NCBI GenBank assembly: GCA_021818105.1
Contig: JAKAFB010000008.1
Coordinates: 18,706 to 82,705 of the forward strand
Length of the DNA: 64,000 nt
Direction of reading: 5' to 3'
Source: Acidobacteriota bacterium
GTDB lineage: Bacteria > Acidobacteriota > Terriglobia > Terriglobales > Acidobacteriaceae
The notes under the pieces were generated by a model. The model was not told where the DNA came from and searched no databases. It saw nothing but the letters and a program-made list of their open reading frames with translations. Shown here piece by piece: positions 60,706 through 64,000 of the stretch (positions are counted from its first letter, which is position 1; each line of letters begins with the position of its first letter). The translations under genes were made by a program, and so were the position numbers.

Positions 60706-63126
60706 TTACTGCACCGCCAACGTCACACTGACGGCATGACTCACCGACCCTGAATTTGCCGTGACGGTAACCGTATATGTTCCGGGCTGAGTGTTTATCA
60801 CTGGCGTGCATTGAGGGCTTTTGGTGCCTCCATTGCCGCATGCGCACATGGTAGCTAGTAGCGCAAGTGTCAGCAGCAACTGCAGCGCGCGCCGTTGACG
60901 TTTGATCCCTTTGCCGATCAACGCGAGCGCGAACACCGGCAGCAACGGAGCTTCGAACGGCGTGCGGCTATGCGCGGTGGTCGCGCACACGGTGTTCGCC
61001 ACGGTCGATATCGTCAGGGTAACGGTGCCGTTCGTCGTTCCGGCAGCAATCGACGACGGGCTGAAACTGCAAGCGGTTCCGCTCGGCATCGTCCCGCAAG
61101 CAAACGTAACCGTACTCGTGAGACTATTTCCCGCCGAAGACTGAAGATCAAATGTATAGGTCGCGAGATTGCCGGCTTTCACTGTCTGGCTGGAAGTAGT
61201 CGCCGCGAAAGTAAAGTCCGAAGCAACTGTCGCCGTCGAGTTGGTGGCATTATTGCTCGCTACCGGATCCAGTTCAGTCGCCGATACCGACGAGTTCAGC
61301 ACCATCGCGCCGGTGTTATGCGTGCCCATAGTGATCACGACATTTGCGCTTGCGCCGTTCGCCATTTCACCGAGCGCACAGCCTTGCCAATATGTGCCCA
61401 AGCAATAACCTTGCGAGGGCGCGGTCGTCTTGTAGTCGGCGAGCATCGGCGGCAGATTCACCAGCGTGACGCCGTGTGCGGTATCGGGTCCGTGGTTTGT
61501 TACCCGTACCGTGAACGTAATGTCTTTGTAAACGACGGGCGGATTCGGAACCTGTGTCACAGCCACTTCCAGGTCGGCCTTCGGCGGGGCGCCCAACTGA
61601 TCAGAGACACGCTGCACATACACGTCGCACTCGCCGGCTCCTGCTCCCGGATCGCACGGAATGCTGCGTCCATCCGGCCAGACCAGGAATGCTCCATGAT
61701 TGCCGTCGGCCAGCATCATGTGACTTGGAGTGTACTGCGTTCCGGTGTGTATGCCCTGATTTCCGCCCTCGGCACTCACAGGAATGCCGTTCACCTGCCA
61801 CATCGGAGCACCTGTCGTCGCATCGAGCCGTTGCGCGTACATATCGGCAAACCACCCACAGACGTAGTTGTTTGCCATGGCGTAATTGCGGCAATCGAGC
61901 CATGAAACAATTGCTCCCCCGCTGCCGTCAGACACAACTTTGGGAAGGTCCGGCAGCGGAGCCACCGTGACCGGCACGCCACTTGACGCCCACAGCACGC
62001 GTCCGTCCCCGTCCATCCGTTGAGCGTAGATCTGCATGACATTCGTCAGCGCCGCTACCGAAGCGCGGTAATCCGACCATGCCACCACCACACCGCCGGC
62101 TCCGTCTGCCGCCGCATCCGGCTGCATCTGGAAATACGGAAGGTCAACGATCGCAACAGGTGCAGGCCACATCGGCGCGCCTGTGGCATCGATCCGCTGT
62201 GCGGAAATATCACTGGCGTGATCCGCACCCTGAGTGGCGCCGATCAAGTACGCACCACCCGCGCCGTCGCTGACGAAGGCAAACTCCCCGCGTACTACAT
62301 CGAACACCGGCGTGCCCGCGATCGGGAGAAGCAGATTCCCGGTTGGATCGACATGTTGGACAGACAGATGCGGGATCTGTGTAACCGGGTCAACCTGTTG
62401 GTCAAAATACGCAATGAGCGCACCGCCGCTTCCGTCGGCCAGCAGTTTGTCCGCGTGCACGATCGCCCCGATGATATACGTTGGATCGGCGCTAATCTGG
62501 ACTCCATCAGTCCCCCACAATACGCTACCGTTGTTATCCACGCGCTGCGCCCAGAAAACGCAACACTGCGAGCCAGCAGCCTCAAACGAGATGATCGCGC
62601 CGCCCTTTTCGTCGGAAGCGATCGCAATGCCACCGCCTCCGCTATTTTTCAGCCCGCTGATCTGCACCCCTGTAGGCCCACAGAGCGACTCGCCATTGCC
62701 GTCGATACGCTGTGCATAAATCAGGCATTCCGCACGGAAGCCGAGATCGCACCATCCGTTTCGCCCATCCACCCACGCGATAATCGCGCCGCCCGCACCA
62801 TCACTCGCCACATGTGGGCCCATCTGGAACGCCTGAATCGGCGCGATCGTTACCCCGCCAGCTACCCACAGCGGTTTGCCGGTTGCATCCACGCGTTGCG
62901 CCTGCACATTGCCGTAGTACGAGTTCTCCCAAACCACGATTGCGCCGCCCGCGCCGTCATCCACCATGTCCACTCCGGGTGCGTATATCGAGCTGACGCC
63001 CTGGTTTCCGGTGTCGGTGTTGAGCGGGACATCACCTCTCCAGAGGGGCTTACCGTCATCGCAAAATGCACAACTCGCAGTTATCACGAAGAAGACGGCG
63101 ATTACAGAGACTGTTCGGCAGGTCAT
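60706..63126 (-). CDS. Large exported repeat protein with DUF11-like and split Ig-like tail
   Basis: An 806-residue secreted protein. A signal peptide (TVSVIAVFFVITASCAFC) is followed by about eight repeats of 50-70 residues with the core DGAGGAIIAW ... AQRVD ... G..LW, forming a beta-propeller-like array to about residue 510. A DUF11-like domain (VPNPPVVYKDITFTVRVTNHGPDT) and an Ig-like domain (QTVKAGNLATYTFDLQSS) follow. The last Ig strands are interrupted by a hydrophobic segment with basic residues (LPVFALALIG, KRQRRALQLLLTLALLATMCACG) and then resume as GTYTVTVTANSGS to the end. It is likely a surface protein. GGGGGA six bases before the second ATG (63126) decides the start. GC is lower than neighbours. 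Confidence 0.82.
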   Translation of the reverse strand: MTCRTVSVIAVFFVITASCAFCDDGKPLWRGDVPLNTDTGNQGVSSIYAPGVDMVDDGAGGAIVVWENSYYGNVQAQRVDATGKPLWVAGGVTIAPIQAFQMGPHVASDGAGGAIIAWVDGRNGWCDLGFRAECLIYAQRIDGNGESLCGPTGVQISGLKNSGGGGIAIASDEKGGAIISFEAAGSQCCVFWAQRVDNNGSVLWGTDGVQISADPTYIIGAIVHADKLLADGSGGALIAYFDQQVDPVTQIPHLSVQHVDPTGNLLLPIAGTPVFDVVRGEFAFVSDGAGGAYLIGATQGADHASDISAQRIDATGAPMWPAPVAIVDLPYFQMQPDAAADGAGGVVVAWSDYRASVAALTNVMQIYAQRMDGDGRVLWASSGVPVTVAPLPDLPKVVSDGSGGAIVSWLDCRNYAMANNYVCGWFADMYAQRLDATTGAPMWQVNGIPVSAEGGNQGIHTGTQYTPSHMMLADGNHGAFLVWPDGRSIPCDPGAGAGECDVYVQRVSDQLGAPPKADLEVAVTQVPNPPVVYKDITFTVRVTNHGPDTAHGVTLVNLPPMLADYKTTAPSQGYCLGTYWQGCALGEMANGASANVVITMGTHNTGAMVLNSSVSATELDPVASNNATNSTATVASDFTFAATTSSQTVKAGNLATYTFDLQSSAGNSLTSTVTFACGTMPSGTACSFSPSSIAAGTTNGTVTLTISTVANTVCATTAHSRTPFEAPLLPVFALALIGKGIKRQRRALQLLLTLALLATMCACGNGGTKSPQCTPVINTQPGTYTVTVTANSGSVSHAVSVTLAVQ

Positions 63127-63843
63127 ACGCATTCCCCCAATCGCGATTTGGTTGATTGCGCGCAGTCACTTGTGTGGTGACTAATCGGGGAAGTATTGTA
63201 CGAATGAAGGTCCAATCTTGTAAGTGACGGCTAACACAAGTGGCCCCGTTTTCGATCCCGGATATCCGATAATCCGAGAGCGGAGGATACAGTTAGCGGT
63301 AAGTGAGGTGGCATCGCAGTCTGGGCGGATTACCGCCAACCCAGAAATTTTTAATTAACAATTCAGCCGCGCCCTATGTGCGCAATCAGCATCTGTCCCG
63401 AAAGTCGGCTTGGGTCTAGTAATTGTCGGTTGATCCGGCAGTTCGAATCTCAAATGTTGCCTTCAGGGCAACGCGCGTCTCCAGAACGCCCGCGCCTGGA
63501 AACACGCATTGGCGATTTGCACTCGTCGCGCGGGCATCAGGGTTCGGAGGTCAGGGAACAGAAAAACGGGGTTCGGTCGTTCGATCTCCCGTAGACCTCA
63601 ATGAGCGCAAAATCACCAATACATCCGGCAAACACGCCAAGCCTCCACAAATCTCCAGCCCTCGTATCTCCGTGCCCAACCCCCGCCCAACCCAACCCAC
63701 CTTCCCGCTCAATGAAAATTTTTGTTCACCCCGCCAATGGCCGCAGCGGTTCAGGTTGACCGTCTGCCCTGCGCCCCTCAGAATGGGTATATCGCTTCCC
63801 AACCCCGGGCCCACTCCCTGGGAATCCTGAATCTGAGGTGTCC
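63127..63843. other. 717-bp gap upstream of the DUF6580-like gene
   Basis: No convincing gene. The region is AT-richer, with a short run (aatttttaattaacaattc) at about 63342-63362. A weak -35 TTGACC (63756) lacks a good -10. Open frames here have no family motifs and poor codon use. Confidence 0.5.
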
Positions 63844-64000
63844 ATGCCTGCTTATCTGCTGCTGGCCGTTGCACTTTTGAGCCGTCTCATGCCCCATCCT
63901 GACTGGCTCAATTTCACCGCCGTAGGCGGAGCCCTGCTCTACTTTGGCGCGCGGCGCTCCTGGCGCGAGATGCTGGCCCCGCTGGCCGCCTTCATGGCCG
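63844..64000 (+). CDS. DUF6580-like membrane protein, cut by window edge
   Basis: The first 52 residues of a membrane protein are visible: AYLLLAVALLSRLMPHPDWLNFTAVGGALLYFGARRSWREMLAPLAAF, with the signature LMPH...NFTAVGGALLYFG that I associate with the DUF6580 family. GAGGTG precedes the ATG at a good distance. The rest lies beyond the window. Family members are small multi-pass proteins of unknown role. Confidence 0.7.
   Translation, partial: MPAYLLLAVALLSRLMPHPDWLNFTAVGGALLYFGARRSWREMLAPLAAFMA

Noticed and set aside
60895-61905. 336-codon plus-strand frame opposite the secreted repeat protein
   Set aside because: Arg/His-rich shadow of the repeat protein with no domains.
63426-63460. 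tRNA T-loop-like sequence (GTTCGAATC) at about 63443
   Set aside because: The flanking five bases do not pair, and no acceptor stem or anticodon arm can be built, so it is not a tRNA or clear att remnant.

Overview
The window looks like about 64 kb of chromosome from an acidobacterium, most likely class Terriglobia (family Acidobacteriaceae). The basis is a high-GC coding style, a secreted protein of the acidobacterial VWFA-related family, a DUF5715 protein, many exported peptidases, and a cell-surface protein with the split Ig/hydrophobic/Cys tail common in this phylum. About 50 protein genes are packed on both strands. I see no rRNA or tRNA gene, insertion sequence, prophage or CRISPR array. 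Both ends cut a gene: a diguanylate cyclase on the left and a DUF6580-like membrane protein on the right.

Layout. 1-9.5 kb: GGDEF sensor, arginase, D-Ala-D-Ala ligase, a small membrane protein, FabD, a rhomboid-fold protein that appears to have lost its catalytic residues, an M28 peptidase, and a LysW-like zinc-ribbon protein coupled to a small exported protein. 9.5-22 kb: GatB, a VOC-family protein, an M20 peptidase, a stand-alone OLD-family ATPase/nuclease, Mfd, a DUF885 protein and GalU. 22-32.5 kb: thioredoxin-fold protein, RuvB, a membrane protein, GyrA with an extra coiled-coil insert, a GT39-like membrane glycosyltransferase, DUF5715 and YIP1 proteins. 32.5-41.3 kb: FabF-AcpP, RmuC, HIT hydrolase, ribosomal protein S1 with a long leader, an MFS transporter and an AI-2E family transporter.

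41.3-55 kb holds a translation and cell-division block: an MtaB-like methylthiotransferase, infC (apparently starting at AUC), rpmI, rplT, pheS, pheT, a ZapB-like coiled coil, zapA and a structured RNA resembling 6S RNA, then an Lgt-like protein and RluD. The usual infC-rpmI-rplT-pheS-pheT order is kept but interrupted by an S9 peptidase, a 63-aa orphan, a DpnI-like methyl-directed restriction enzyme and a cysteine-containing membrane protein. PheT lacks the N-terminal tRNA-binding domain. 55-64 kb: VWA protein, a DEDD exonuclease-BRCT protein downstream of ligA, a YdjM-like hydrolase, and a large secreted repeat protein of lower GC.

Several genes (fabD, gatB, ruvB, ligA, mfd, the M20 and S9 peptidases) have a TAnnnT -10-like hexamer 6-10 nt before the start codon and no Shine-Dalgarno sequence, which suggests leaderless mRNAs. 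Other genes have clear GGAG/GAGG sites. The best candidates for unusual biology are the DpnI homologue without a visible methylase, the AUC start of infC, the truncated PheT, the rhomboid pseudoprotease, the orphan LysW-like protein and the 6S-like RNA.
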